NCBI RefSeq assembly: GCF_008831285.2
Contig: NC_045145.1
Location: 12,462,802 to 12,526,801, forward strand
Origin: Nymphaea colorata
Lineage: Eukaryota; Streptophyta; Magnoliopsida; Nymphaeales; Nymphaeaceae
DNA length: 64,000 nucleotides
Direction of reading: 5' to 3'
Shown: one piece after another, positions 35,669-47,523 of the stretch
Layout of the letters: the number at the start of each line of letters is the position of its first letter
How positions within the stretch are numbered: position 1 is the first letter of the stretch
Notes under the pieces: model-generated
Database searches by the model: none
Seen by the model: only the letters and a program-made list of their open reading frames with translations
What the model was told of the DNA's origin: nothing
Translations under genes and position numbers: made by a program

Positions 35669-36476
35669 GCTGATTTAGAAAGAGAGAAATTGGTAGGCAC
35701 GTGACCATTTGATTTTTCCAAGAGAAAAGTGAGAGAGAAAGTCAAAGAGAAAAGAAGAGGTGATATTTTAGTCTTTCGCCGTTGAAAGCACAATCGCTTA
35801 AACAGTCAACAACCACTTGTAAACAGTCTGCATCATAAGCTGCTTGCTAATAAATCAGTTTCACATGAGAATATTATCGGTGGTTAAACACTGATGACTA
35901 AGTATTTTTTACTTTTAATATACCATAACCATAAAATATAATCTTCCCATGGTTACAGCTCAATATTCAAGTGTTTGGCACAGCTGTACAATGGACAAAC
36001 TTTTTATACAAAAAAGAAATAACTCAAATATCAAAACTGAAATCGTCTTTCAGGAAACTACACTTGACAAACACATTTAAGTAGCTTATCTTTCCACTGA
36101 AAACTCTTAATTCTTCAAGTTGCAACAGGAATTAATTCCATTTCCTAACAAACAAATGGAACTCTCCAGGACATGCCTTTTTACCCTAGGAAAACCCAAC
36201 AAGAGGGTATGAAATGAGACCAATTTTCCTGTGTTCATAAATATGCCAAGGAAAATCCATAGATGCCACACGAATTCTTGAAAAAGCTTCATCAATTAAG
36301 ACATGGACTAAAGCAGAATAAAAATAGACGTGTTACCCAAGAGGGAGACAGAGAACAAGATTGCTCTTCTTGACTCCTTATGTAGTTCGCAGGATTCTGC
36401 TTTCTGATCTTTGAAAATGCTGCATTCTGCCGCTCTAACATTGTCAAGTACTTTGGCATAAAGTTAATTGTAAGCC

Positions 36477-36974
36477 TGTAAAAGAGAAAGAAGGATGAAG
36501 ATGATGAACAAAAGAAATTAATGTGGTTCGAAAGAAAAATTGCTCCTCCACAACTCAGTCATCAATTTCATGATAATCTGGTTCCCTTACACAGTATTTA
36601 TACATTGCTATGTCTGATTCGAATTTGAATCAGTTTCCATGGGCGTACAATCTGTTTGCTTGAATTTCTCCTTTGGTTTTGAATAGGAGAAACTAACATT
36701 CTCCCGAAATCTTTAATCATTGCGAAGAGGTGTTTTTGTTGCTTGTCCGATTGGCTTTGCTTCCATATTTATTGCTCATAATTTGCTGGAATTCTGACTT
36801 ATTGCTGGAGCCTTATCAAGATGTGTTTTAGTTTCTTGACTCTCATGGCTGATTTGATTTTCGGCCATATTAGTTACGCCGGATTTCCTGCAGTTATGAT
36901 CCATGACTGATCTCCTGGAGTGATGAACCGTTGAAGACACACCTGATTTTCTGGAGTGAGCTGGTGCATTATCA
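36477..36974 (-). repeat. Copia 3' LTR, right arm
   Basis: Minus-strand LTR of 498 bp beginning TGATAATGCACCAG next to a polypurine tract (GAGGGGGGA on the minus strand, about 36975-36984). It ends TTTTACA before GGCTTAC. It matches the left-arm LTR at 29112-29610. Confidence 0.8.
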
Positions 36975-37998
36975 TCCCCCCTCAACCGAAGGGAAGGTTG
37001 CATACGTAAGCCAAGATGCTGAATTGTTGCTGAGACAATGGTTTGGTAAAAAGATCTGCATTATGACCTTCGGTTGTGACGGATTGAGTATTCATATTTC
37101 CCAGTGCAACTTGTTCACTAACAAAATGATAATCGAGTTCCAAAATGTTTCATACGTGAATGAAAGACTGTTTTGATAGTGGTATATAGTGCCAAAATGT
37201 TGTCACTCAGTAGAATTGGAGCTTTGGAGAGGTAGACGCTGAGGTCTTGTAAAATAAAGGTAAGCCATTTAATTTCAGCAGCAGCTCTGGTGATGGCCTG
37301 GTATGCAGCTTCACAGGATGAGCGAGCAACAGTCGGTTGTTTCTTAGAGCTTCAGGATATACAATTTGGACCAAGGAATGTGCAGTTTCCTGAAGTCGAT
37401 TGGCATGTATCTAGACAGCCCACCCAGTCTGCATCAGAGTACGCTCGGAGAGTCAAATCTTGGGATTTATAGAACTGGATTCCATATTGAGACGTGCCTC
37501 GAACATATCATATAATGCGTTTCAAGATTCGAAAATGCTTCATCGTTGGGGCATGCATGAATTGACATGCAAAATTTACTGCATAGGAGAGATCTGGCTG
37601 TGTAAGGGTCAAGTATTGAAGTGCACCTACAAGACTTCGATATGCGGTATCATTGGATTAAGGAGCATCAATTTCCTCCGGAGATTAGGAACCAAGAGTA
37701 ATGGTGCTTTCACAATTTTACATTGCTGCATTTGTGCTATAGAAATAATGCCTTGATCATATCTAGACTGATGCATAAACAAGCCATTGGAAGTCCTTGC
37801 AACTTGAATTCCCAAGAAGTACTTTAGATCACCCAGATCATTCGTAGCAAATGGTTGTCTGACGGTGACGAGCAATGACATTATAAAAGAATGTGAATTT
37901 CCTTTAAGAATGATATCATCAACATACAGTAATAGAATAGTGGTAGATTTTAGCCCATGATGCACTCCAGTGGATCCGGTAGAATTTGGTGGCTGCAT
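36975..37998 (-). pseudogene. pol: Ty1/copia RT-RNase H fragment, right arm
   Basis: Mirror of 28090-29111. The minus-strand frame 37998-37627 has TTILLLYVDDIILKGNSHS and KYFLGIQVARTSNGLFMHQS, closer to the family consensus than the left arm. The following RNase H part (37600-37030) is broken by stops. The 5' truncation point in mid-RT is the same as in the left arm, so the copia copy was already truncated before the arms were duplicated. Confidence 0.92.
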
Positions 37999-39035
37999 AT
38001 GCTGAAATCTAAATTGTTTCTCTTTCCCTTACTTGACCCGAATTGATGTGGTTTGTAAAGCTTCAGGCTAGTCATCCTCTTTGGCCAGCTCAGCAGTCTT
38101 GGCCCATCTATTCGTCTCACACTGGTTGCCCCCTTACCTTGGTATGAGGTGGTCCTCTCAAAACTCAAGGCATTCATGATGGGGCCATTGGTTCCCAAGT
38201 CGTACATGGTCACCCTTTCACCCCCCTCCTCAAGGATCCTACTTATTCTTTCAAGGAGGTCAGAGGAATCCTTGCTAAGTCGCTTTAGCCGAGGGCTGTC
38301 AAGTGTCAAGTTCAACACCTGGTCCCCATCCAACTAAAATAAATAGGCTTGCATGGAGCTGTCGACCCTGCACCATGTTTTCCCAATGTCTGTAGCCTGC
38401 GCAGAAGGGCCCTCTTGTGTTGACCCCCATTCGAGCACCCTGTGACTCAAGATGGTTTGAGCAGACCTGCCCTCAACAAGCCAAACTGCTCCAGCAGTGC
38501 CGACATATCCTTTTACATTCACCGCAATTTCTGGGGTCTCCTTGGCAGGCGTTGTCCTCACAGCCGGGCACAAAACGGAGATAGAGAGTGTGGGCTGCCC
38601 GCAGTTTGCCTTTAACAGGGCTGGTGGTGCGACGGAAGAGGTAACAATCACACCAATACCCTTCTCCTTTGGCAGCTCCAGAAGTGCCACTGGTACGGCT
38701 TCTTCTAGCAGGTCGTCGGCTGCTTACACTCATGTAGTCGCCCCCATTTGGCTCTGCATGTGAAGCACTAGCCATGCTTGAAACGTACTCACCTTTCCTT
38801 AAGAGACAAGTGTTGTAATGACTGGTTGAGGGCATTCCTTCGGTCCACTGGTGGCAGAATGCCCTCCTCGGTTGGTATGCAGTCGCTAGCCCTGGCTAGC
38901 ATGGGCAACATCAACTGCATTTTTTGCTTGAAGAGACCAACCTAGGTTCTCTTTTCTCATTCCAGCTCGAAAGTCAGGGTAGTGTCCTGCCAGGCATGAG
39001 TCTAGTTCTCCTCCTTTGTCCTGGCACCTTCATGA
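37999..39035 (-). other. Unidentified open segment, right arm
   Basis: Mirror of 27044-28089. One minus-strand frame (38835-38473, 120 codons) encodes SGAAKGEGYWCDCYLFRR and NCGECKRICRHCW, a cluster of closely spaced cysteines. Another (38333-37950) encodes LTLDSPRLKRLSKDSSDLLE. No family was recognised. It may be the coding residue of an older mobile element into which or beside which the copia fragment lies. Confidence 0.35.
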
Positions 39036-40454
39036 TTTGAGCGTGTGTCAGTTCTCCCAGTGGCACATGTAGAACTTGGAATACAAACCTGCTGCTCTGA
39101 TGCATCTGATTCGCGAAATTTGATAACATAGATGATAGCTGAAAAATGACTTTCTAGAGGTGACTACATAAACAAGAAGAAACATAAATATACAGCTGAT
39201 TGCATACTTATCAAGCTTTGTATCTTTCGGCACAAGACCTAGATCTGCTTGCACTACACTTTCCTTTCCATAGCACAGTCTTTCAGAACATGATTTTGTC
39301 TAATGATAAAAAGAGAAAAAGGAATAGAAACAATAAACATATATCAAATGCTCTTGAGATATTTAAACAACAAAAGTCACACTCATTCAGAAGAAACATC
39401 AACGAGCTCACCTACTTTAAGGTCCTGGCACCTTAAGAAAGGCATCGAAAAGATTTTGAAGTAGGACACAAGAAAAGAGTTCAATAAAATAGAATAAAAG
39501 AAGACAGAAGAATTAAGAAACGGTCAACGAGGAACAAAAGTTGTTGTCAATAAAAGAAGTGATGCTAAAATTCATTCCTAAATCTAATCAGTCAGCAAAA
39601 GATTCAAACGATTAGCTGAAACAAAAATAGGAATCATTTGCAAATCAGAGAAAGTTAAAAATTGTATTGTTTATGATAAAAAGTTAAAAGGGAAAAAATA
39701 AAAAATTCAGAATATTGAAAATAATTAAAAATAAAAAGGACATGTGATCTATATTGATTCAAAGAGGGTTGATTTGGATCCATGGATTTCAGTACCATGA
39801 AATAAAGTATAATTTCAGCCAAGGTCATTCTTGAACGGCTCAAAATCATGTCAAATTGCTGAATAAATGTGATAACAGCAATAATAGTAGCAATATTTAT
39901 TAATAAAAAAACCACTTAAATCAAACAAAGCCAACTTGTTCTTAGCTCACTAACAACTCACAGTATTGTCATGTCAGGAGGCATTGTGATCACCACTGAT
40001 TAATTTAACATTACAAACAGCACCAATATATGGCTAGAACGCTGGATGCACATCATGTACTTAATAGGCAGCCAAGTTGGAGACGAGAAATACCAAGTAA
40101 GAAGAAGACTATCGTAAGTTAATGTGGGAAGTACACAGTAACATAATGGAGAATGTAGACAAGAAGGAAATGAACTTCAAATTTACATGAATCGCTGAAC
40201 ATGTCCTGCTTGCAAGATACACCCAGAATGATTTCATTTGAAAGCAGAGACTAGAGAGTAAATAAGTAATTAGTTTGGGAAAAAAAGAAATTAACATAAC
40301 ACCAGAAGAAAAAATAGTCCTTTATGACCAACTTAAGCATAAAATGCTTATTCATGTGCATATATTTCTAATAGAAGCACTAAATTAGCTTGTGCTAGAG
40401 AAATGCAAAATGAGAAACTAATTGATGAACATATTAACAATTAAAATCATCAAC

Positions 40455-40591
40455 CTTTGAGCTGCATTGTCTGTCTCTTCATTATCTATGCATTTTAGCT
40501 CGTTTTCATCAAACCCTGTGCCCAGGCAGGAAGTCTCAGGCGCTGTATACAAATCAGTGCCAAAGTCATCAAAGTTATCCACATCAACATT
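40455..40591 (-). other. Exon-like 137 bp segment, right arm
   Basis: Mirror of 25241-25377, with the acceptor AATTGCAG and donor GTTGATG kept. The open frame reads VDNFDDFGTDLYTAPETS and FDENELKCIDNEETD. Several differences from the left arm change amino acids, so there is no strong sign of ongoing constraint. Confidence 0.5.
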
Positions 40592-41334
40592 CTGCAATTA
40601 TCATAAGAAGACAAAAATTTGTCATGGACTAGCACTATCAATCTTCCTTGTTTCCGACAAACAGATACCATCCTAACAAGACGATAAAGAATAAGTTATC
40701 TAAAGCATAATTATTTTCAGTTAGTTAAAACACCAAGCACTTATTCACATTTGCCTCTGTTCTTGGGACCAGGGTTAGTATGGCATCGGGAGCGAGTAGA
40801 GAGACACCTAGAAATTTTCGGAAGTAGGAACCAAGAAATGAACTGGAAGTGACCCAAAAGTACATCATGAAGCAAACGAGAGCCAAAGTAGCAAGTTAAG
40901 AAACAACTAGCCAGCAAAAAAAACAACTTATAAACAAAAATCAAACATTCAAGTTTCAAACTCCAAACTTTTTCATAATTAAGTTTTAAGCTTGGGCTAA
41001 GATTTATAAAATAGGGTTTGATTACATTAGAAATCTAGATTTTACTGAAAAATGAAGTTTGCATCAGTTGCCTGAATGGGAAGCACAGTTCTGGTCACAA
41101 AGGAAGCTGGCTTCTTTCTTTAAATAGTGCTCTCAAGACACTTCAAAAGCACCTTACTTTTTGCTTTCCATTGTGCTTCCAAGTCCCGTTCGTAATTTTG
41201 CTACTCCTGCTTGGGACCAGTTTCCAAACTCAGGTGTTGTCACTATGAGTGCGCTGGCCTTGAGGGACACCAAGAATGCTCAGTTACCAATCTTATCATG
41301 TTTAGCATTTATGTTTGTCCTGCATGAATACTTA

Positions 41335-42124
41335 GTATATGTCAAACATAATACGTATAAATCACAAAGTTACCTACATGTTATATGTTAATGTGTACGG
41401 ATATTATAAATATACATATATCATATATGTCATATATGTTATGTATTATATATATATATATATATATATTATACATTTACGTATACGTTACATAGTAATA
41501 TACTACATTTATGATGTCATATATACAGTATATACAATTCAATATAATATTTATGTAATATACATATATAAAACTATAATAGTTATATATACATCTACAC
41601 ATAACTATATACTATTTATGTCATATACTATAATATTATACACATACAACTGTATGTACACATTACGTACACAATATATTACATGAATTACATATATGTA
41701 ATATATACATAAATGTATTATATATATATACATATATATATGTGTGTCTGTATTATATATGTTATGTAACATATATAGACATATAATAAATTATCTATTG
41801 CATATGTAATATAACATGTTATAAAGTAGGTCACATGGGTGCACGAACTATGGTGGCGCACCTGCACCGATGCGGGTGCGTCCTGGCACGTCACTCAACT
41901 CGATCAAACCTAATGGGATGCTCTTGATGGCATCTGTTATTATTTTCTCTTGTTTTTTTCCTTTTTTTCCTTCTCCTATCTTTTCCTCTTCTTTTTTTCC
42001 TTCCTCTCTCTCTCTCTCCCCCCCCACTCTATTTAATAAAACTTTGAATTTTGATGAGATTAAGGTCAGGTTGATAAAAAATTTGAAAATATACACAAAT
42101 AAAATTACATATATAACAAATAAC

Positions 42125-42176
<52 letters not shown>

Positions 42177-42575
42177 GCGCTCTAGCCGCACCGGACCCAT
42201 GTGACATAGATGCATACTAACATAGTTACATACTGTGGATATATACAAGTGTACTCATATTAATGTATTACATCATATATACATATATACACATATATAT
42301 ATGAACATATATATAAACATATTACATATATATATATATGTATATGCACAATATGTATAACATTTGAAACTATATATGTATGTACATATGTAGTATATTA
42401 TACTATAATATAATGGTATATACATATATGTGGAATATAATAAATATATCTATTATATATGTGATATGTGTATACTTATATAATATGTGATATGTTAATA
42501 TACGTATACAGATATATGTTAACATATATACAATACATGTATGAAGTGTATATTTTATAGTATACTGTACATATC
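41335..42575. repeat. TA-rich low-complexity block, right arm
   Basis: Mirror of 23285-24500, rich in ATAT and GTATAC words. Pure TA runs are at about 41449-41469 and 42128-42158, and a CTCTCTCTCTC plus C-run patch lies near 42004-42025. Lengths of the simple-repeat runs differ from the left arm, as expected for unstable microsatellites. Confidence 0.85.
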
Positions 42576-42614
42576 AACAAATGAATTTGAATGTGGACGG
42601 AAATATAAAATTAC

Positions 42615-42655
42615 TGGGAACTTTGCCTCAGCAACCAGCTTATAGTGTTCAGGTT
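42615..42655 (-). other. Exon-like 41 bp segment, right arm
   Basis: Mirror of 23206-23246 with acceptor TGTGCAG and donor GTAATT. It encodes PEHYKLVAEAKFP in one frame. It lies about 40 bases inside the outer edge of the arm. Confidence 0.45.
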
Positions 42656-42695
42656 CTGCACAATATGCGAGGAAAAGAAAGAAGAGTTAGCAAGG

Positions 42696-43434
42696 AAGCA
42701 CCGCTAGATTAAGTAACAAGCCGCTTCTTGTCCCCAAAAGACAGCTTTTCCTTATGCATGAGAAATGAGCTTTAGTTTACAGGGTTCACAAGCTCCAATT
42801 TAAGTATTGGTGTCTGACCAGAAAAGTTATAGTAAAGAAAACACTGGAAATATCACCAGAAAATGTCGAAGGAAAACCCTATTGAATAAGTAGAGTTAGA
42901 CCAGGGATAACATGAACAAGCATTTGAGCTTCTATGAAGAGTCTTTTTGTATCCATTGTATATGCAAAAAAAAAGGTATTACATGCGCAACCCTTAGTAT
43001 CACAGTGCAAGACATTTATCCTAGCTTCCGCAAGAGTGCATAGGCTCAACATAGGGGAAGTGCATCCCCAAGGGGGTTGGTGCCTTAGGCGGGTGGGGGC
43101 GGGTAGACTGCTAGTTTCTGTTTTGAATCCCCATTCTGTCAACTCCCTGTGCTGCAAAATGGAGGCACCGATATGAAAATTGATCCATAATGTGGGCACC
43201 TTTTCCAAGGCACCAAAAGCAGACTTGGACTTTATGGAGACTTTATTGTAAAAAATGACTTATAATACTCATTCTGCTCTCCGAAACAGGGGAAACGCAA
43301 AACTTTTGACCATTTTTCTGATTTTGTTTGATGAATTTAGCAAGTTAAAACTACGGGAAGCCCTGTATAAGCCAATGGGTACATGTCCTCTCTTCATTTC
43401 CTAAAATCTCATTACATGTCTTTATGGTTGCAGC
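42696..43434. other. No recognisable gene
   Basis: Flank of the inverted repeat. A G-rich patch at about 43060-43110 precedes TTTTGAATCCCC and faintly resembles a tRNA-derived SINE, but the promoter boxes are too poor to call. No coding sequence was recognised. Confidence 0.35.
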
Positions 43435-43609
43435 CAGTGGTAGAGTGAAAAATTTGTGGTTGAGGGGAACTTGAAGTGTAAGACTCAAATCTTATGGGAG
43501 ACTGATATATAAAAAGCTGAAAATTAATGAAGTTTTTGTATGCAAATAGTTTTTTTTTTGGTTGGTGTGGGCAAGTGCCCACACTAGCAATAATGTAGCT
43601 CTGCCACTA
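43435..43609. mobile_element. Short TIR element, CAGTGGYAGAG type
   Basis: About 175 bp with imperfect terminal inverted repeats: CAGTGGTAGAGTGA on the left and TAGCTCTGCCACTA on the right, whose reverse complement is TAGTGGCAGAGCTA. Such CAGTGGCGGA-like ends are common in plant non-autonomous DNA elements. No convincing target-site duplication was found, so the edges are approximate. A similar end word occurs alone at 21212. Confidence 0.5.
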
Positions 43610-43757
43610 GGACACAGTAGCTAAGTTTTCACTATGGTCTGCACGCTATGCATCCCCATTTTTGGCTGCTGTAAATAAAATTTCTTGTTAATACAAGTCC
43701 ATAGCATAACTCCCACCATCTTCCACAGGAAACCTGAACTGCTAATTACCCTATATC

Positions 43758-44164
43758 TAGAGATGTCAGCATATCAGATTTGGATCAGATATCTGACCAA
43801 ACTCTATCGAAAAAAATCACATATGAAAACAGAAAATATCTGGTTAATAAGGCAGATCATATTTGTATTTAAGAAATGACATATGATTGGATTCAGATAT
43901 ACATAATATCCTATCACATTTGGATTCATCGGATTTATTTTTAAAGAAATATCTTATATCTAATGCTCTTAAATTCTAAAAAAAAGGCTATATTTGGTTT
44001 AAAATTTGGATTCAGATTCAGATATGAATGTAAAAGTCAATTGTAAAATCAGATTTTGAATTTGGATTCAGATATAAATTTCTTTGTTTTTCAAATATGA
44101 ATATCCAAAAAGTGGATACAGTTAAAAGTATATCTGATTTGAATGTGATCTGCTGACATCACAA
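43758..44164. mobile_element. hAT-like MITE 1 (TAGAGATGTCAGC ends)
   Basis: About 407 bp bounded by TAGAGATGTCAGCATATCAG on the left and CTGACATCACAA on the right (reverse complement TTGTGATGTCAG). The terminal repeats extend about 30 bases with a few mismatches. CTATATC flanks both sides (43751-43757 and 44165-44171); with the next base it would be an 8-bp duplication with one mismatch, the size typical of hAT. The interior is made of degenerate GATTCAGAT words and has no transposase. Confidence 0.75.
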
Positions 44165-44465
44165 CTATATCCTCATAAATTGTCCAACTCAACTCAAAGA
44201 TCAGAAGACAAACATGCATGCGAAGTGAATTAGCATGAGATTTGCAATTGGAAGGAATGCAACAGGCAAGCTTAGCATCGCAAAGAGGTTCTGATACACT
44301 CTTTGTTACGCATATCAATGGCCAAAAAGATTAGCAAATAAGCCAGATGTGGGCTGGTATGAGCAGTTGCCGGCAGGGTCAATAGCTTTTCAATGAGTGG
44401 ACTTGGATTGTGGATCTAGCATTAGGAGCTGCCACCCAGGTTTGCTTGTCATATGCCATCAGCCA
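44165..44465. other. Short unique stretch between two MITEs
   Basis: About 300 bases with no recognised feature. Confidence 0.4.
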
Positions 44466-44916
44466 TAGGGATGTCAACGGATAAGATTCGAATAAAATAT
44501 ACTCTTAACGATATGTAGCTGCTTTTTCAAATATTCACGTGTTCATATTTGAATTCTGATTTGAACATCAATGAATAAAAGTCATATCTAAGTCTGAAAT
44601 CCAATTTTGCAATCTGAATATGATCTGAATCCAACCTTGCATTCACTTCCAAATCTGAATTTTGAACCAAATCTCGCTGACTTTCAATATATAAGAGTGT
44701 TAGATATATGATATTTTTTTAAAACTAAATCCGGTCTGAATTTGAATCTGATCAAATATTTACATATATCTGAATCCGAAACCAATAGAATATCATTTCT
44801 TAAATCCAGACCTGATCTGATTTTTCCATTGGACATTATATTTTTTCTCTATAACTGCTTTTTCAGAATGGTTTGGTTGGATATCTGATTCAAAATCGAA
44901 TATATTGACATCCTTA
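44466..44916. mobile_element. hAT-like MITE 2 (TAGGGATGTCAAC ends)
   Basis: About 451 bp. The left end TAGGGATGTCAACGGATAAG and right end TATATTGACATCCTTA (reverse complement TAAGGATGTCAATATA) form imperfect terminal repeats continuing into GATTCGAAT-like sequence. The interior again consists of GATTCAGAT/CTGAATC words. The candidate 8-bp duplication (ATCAGCCA versus ACCAGAAA) matches at only five positions, so it is older or mis-set. Confidence 0.65.
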
Positions 44917-45369
44917 ACCAGAAATTCCTATCTCCACCACAGGAAATGGGAGTCAAAGATGCACCATGATATGTGCGTGATACTACTACTTCATTCTAAC
45001 TGAAGTGGCCACAGGTATTGGCAGATGATCGATGTTTCAAATCTAGGAAATAATGAGATCATTCAACCTTCTTCGATGCACATTTCAGTTTCTTTCTTTC
45101 CAAAGTCTAGAGAAGTAACACCCATAAGAATGGAACTAAGGATGTACCGTCAGTGCACTCCTCAAGCCAACTAGCTATGCTATGGCATGTCAATTCCAAA
45201 TAGTTGACTACAATATATTACATCACAGACCTGAAAAGAAAAATTGAATGTATAGATAACAATAATTTAAGTTTGAAGCAATACTTGACGAACAATATAC
45301 TAGACAAAGTAGACCACATAATTGCTGGAATTTATTTCTAAATCTTTCATGCACATGTACGAAACATTT
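44917..45369. other. No recognisable gene
   Basis: AT-rich stretch next to the integrase end of the copia fragment. It contains neither the missing copia RT nor terpene synthase exons that I could recognise. Confidence 0.4.
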
Positions 45370-47340
45370 TCACCCAAAGACCCTGAGGTGTTCAAGTGAC
45401 AGCGGCTTATTGAGAAGGAGTTCAAGAGGAATTTTTCCTTCTATGCTAGAGTTTGGAACTCGAATGGATATATAACATGCTGTCCCAATGTCATCGCTCC
45501 AAAAAATTTGAGGTACGTTCATGTGCATCATAAGAGCCCGAGCAATATTCAGAAGTTGTCGGTTTTTTCTTTCTGCAATGTCGTTTTGCTGAGGCGTCCC
45601 GGCGCAGGTATATTGGTGCTGTATTCCATGCTTCCTCATAAAGTTTTTCAATGCATCATTCACAAGCATTTTAATCTCAGCACCATATTGGATGAGAATG
45701 ACAACACATAATTCTTCAAAAAATTTGGGCACTTCACTCTAATTTTTGATCAAATAAATCAAAGTTACACGAGTCATGTCATCAATGAAAGAGACAGAAC
45801 TTAAAACAGGCATGAGAGTCCTCTGGAGCAAGTCCCCAAACATCTGAGTGAATGAGATTGAAAGCTTTTTCAGACCTTTCATGAATTGGCTGGAAGGTGA
45901 GGCATGTGAATTTGGTGAATTCGCATGCATTACACGCTTTATTATCATCAATGGTGAGGGGAAGGGAAGAGGGGACTGAGGTTCCGATCATATATGTGTC
46001 CTAATCAAGCATGTCAAATTTGATAGTCCGTCCTTTGGGTCGATTTTAATTTGGTGAAAAACCTTAAACTGTCGGTATCCAAAGTGTAGAGGTCACCATG
46101 GCGTCGGCCCTTATCAATCACCTTCTTCGTGCTCGGGTCCTGAAATGTTACATCCTTCTTGGAGAAAACAACCAGACAATCATAATCTTGAGTGATTTTG
46201 CTAACAGACACAAGGTTGACAGCTAGCTTAGGAACAAGTAAAGTGGAACTAATATTTTTCTCGAAGAATGTTTTTCCAATGCCAGCAACAACCATAGATG
46301 AAGTATCAGCAGAAAAAATGGAACGATGAAGATCCTTATTTAGATCTGCAAGTCTTGTGGGATCATTAGTCATGTGATCAGTAGCACCAGAATCAACTAT
46401 CCAGGATTTATTTTTAGTGGCAGTCAGTAAGGCATAGAACTTACCATCTAAGACGTCGCCCACTGGTTGGGAAGATACAAGATTTGCTTTAGAGAATTTC
46501 TGGAAGAATTTTTCTAGGTCATCTTTGGTGACAAAGTTTGCAAGGTTGACGTCTTTGTCTGGGATTGAAGAAGATCCCTTTTCCTTCCCTAGTCGCCCCA
46601 CAAGTTCCCAGCAGCGATCGTGTGTGGGGACTTGATAGTCCTCACTCAATCCAATGAGGGCCTTGAAGATTTGATCTTCTTCAAAACACTGTTTGTAAAT
46701 GACTGGATCAGAGGTCACTGGTCAATATTGGAGGATCTCATCATATAGACTCCTAAGTCTCCCAATGTACCGCTGCACATCTTGGTCATGGAGGGTGAGA
46801 TTGGCAATCTCGCATTGTATATGGTATACTTGAGCAAGATTATTTTGCTCACTGTAAAGTTCTTTTAGAGCCTCCCATATTCCGTGCGTGGTATCTTGAT
46901 ATGTAAACAGATTTGCTATGGATGGTTATGTAGAGTTGAGCAGCCTTGCCATAACCATGTAATTCTCTGCTTCCCATTCATCATAGATGGGATCTGTAGA
47001 GGCTGGTGCTTTGATTTGCCCATTAATACATCATGCCTTTGATCTTCCACTAAGAACCAAACGAGCAGCCTTCGCAAAACTCAAATAGTTAGCACCATTG
47101 AGTGGGGTAGAGGCAATTTTCAGGGTATTATGCTCAGTGGACTTGGCTGCCTTGAATGTTTCATCTCTTTGATTTGAGCTAGCAGCGTCGGCCATGATAT
47201 TGGCACTGCGGATTCCAGCTGAAGATAGTCTGTGTCGCAGGCGACTCTCTCTGTCGCAGGAGGTCACAAGGTCCTTTAGAAACCCGTGGCACCTTTAAAT
47301 TCCGTATATCTTCACTGGATTGTCCAAAAAATCTGAAAAT
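45370..47340 (-). pseudogene. gag-pol: Ty1/copia gag-protease-integrase fragment
   Basis: Minus-strand order matches a copia polyprotein. The gag start (47267-47031) carries IASTPLNGANYLSFAKAARL. A broken gag middle follows, then protease at 46718-46014 with WIVDSGATDHMT and the gag-pre-integrase segment LVSVSKITQDYDCLVVFSKK. Integrase comes last, with CNACEFTKFTC and LIHSDVWG (45991-45782), then HGIQHQYTCAGTPQQNDIAE and RKNRQLLNIARALM (45732-45370). Stops or frameshifts lie near 46720-47030, 46000, 45780 and 45735. In integrase the usual RSDNG segment around the second acidic residue reads IQYG, so that catalytic residue seems lost. RT and RNase H are missing and no LTR is visible at either edge. 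It differs from the copia in the inverted-repeat arms, which retains the opposite half. Confidence 0.9.
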
Positions 47341-47523
47341 TGGATAAAAAATACTAGACACGTGCCCAAATCCAACGCCACCTTACTCGTCCTCTGAATC
47401 GCCTCTAGTCAAAAACGCGCTTCAGAGAAAGTCACGCCTGGAATGCCCTGTCTGGCGGGGTTTGTGAAGCAGAAACTAGAGATAGATGCTCCCTCTAATT
47501 TACCAACCATAATCATCCTTTAC

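Larger units (their letters stand above)
35669..42695 (-). repeat. Right arm of the ~7 kb inverted repeat
   Basis: Reverse complement of 23163-30415 with all parts in mirrored order: post-LTR segment, copia LTR, RNase H and RT piece, unidentified open segment, exon-like segments, TA-rich block and outer exon-like segment. It lacks about 290 bases found in the left arm at about 26755-27043: here GGGAGAAC joins directly to TGACACACGC when read on the minus strand, near 39048. Substitutions are spread along the arm, so the arms have diverged since duplication. Confidence 0.92.

Noticed and set aside
43060-43150. Possible tRNA-derived SINE with TTTTGAATCCCC as B box
   Set aside because: A box poorly matched, no tail or target duplication seen; too weak.
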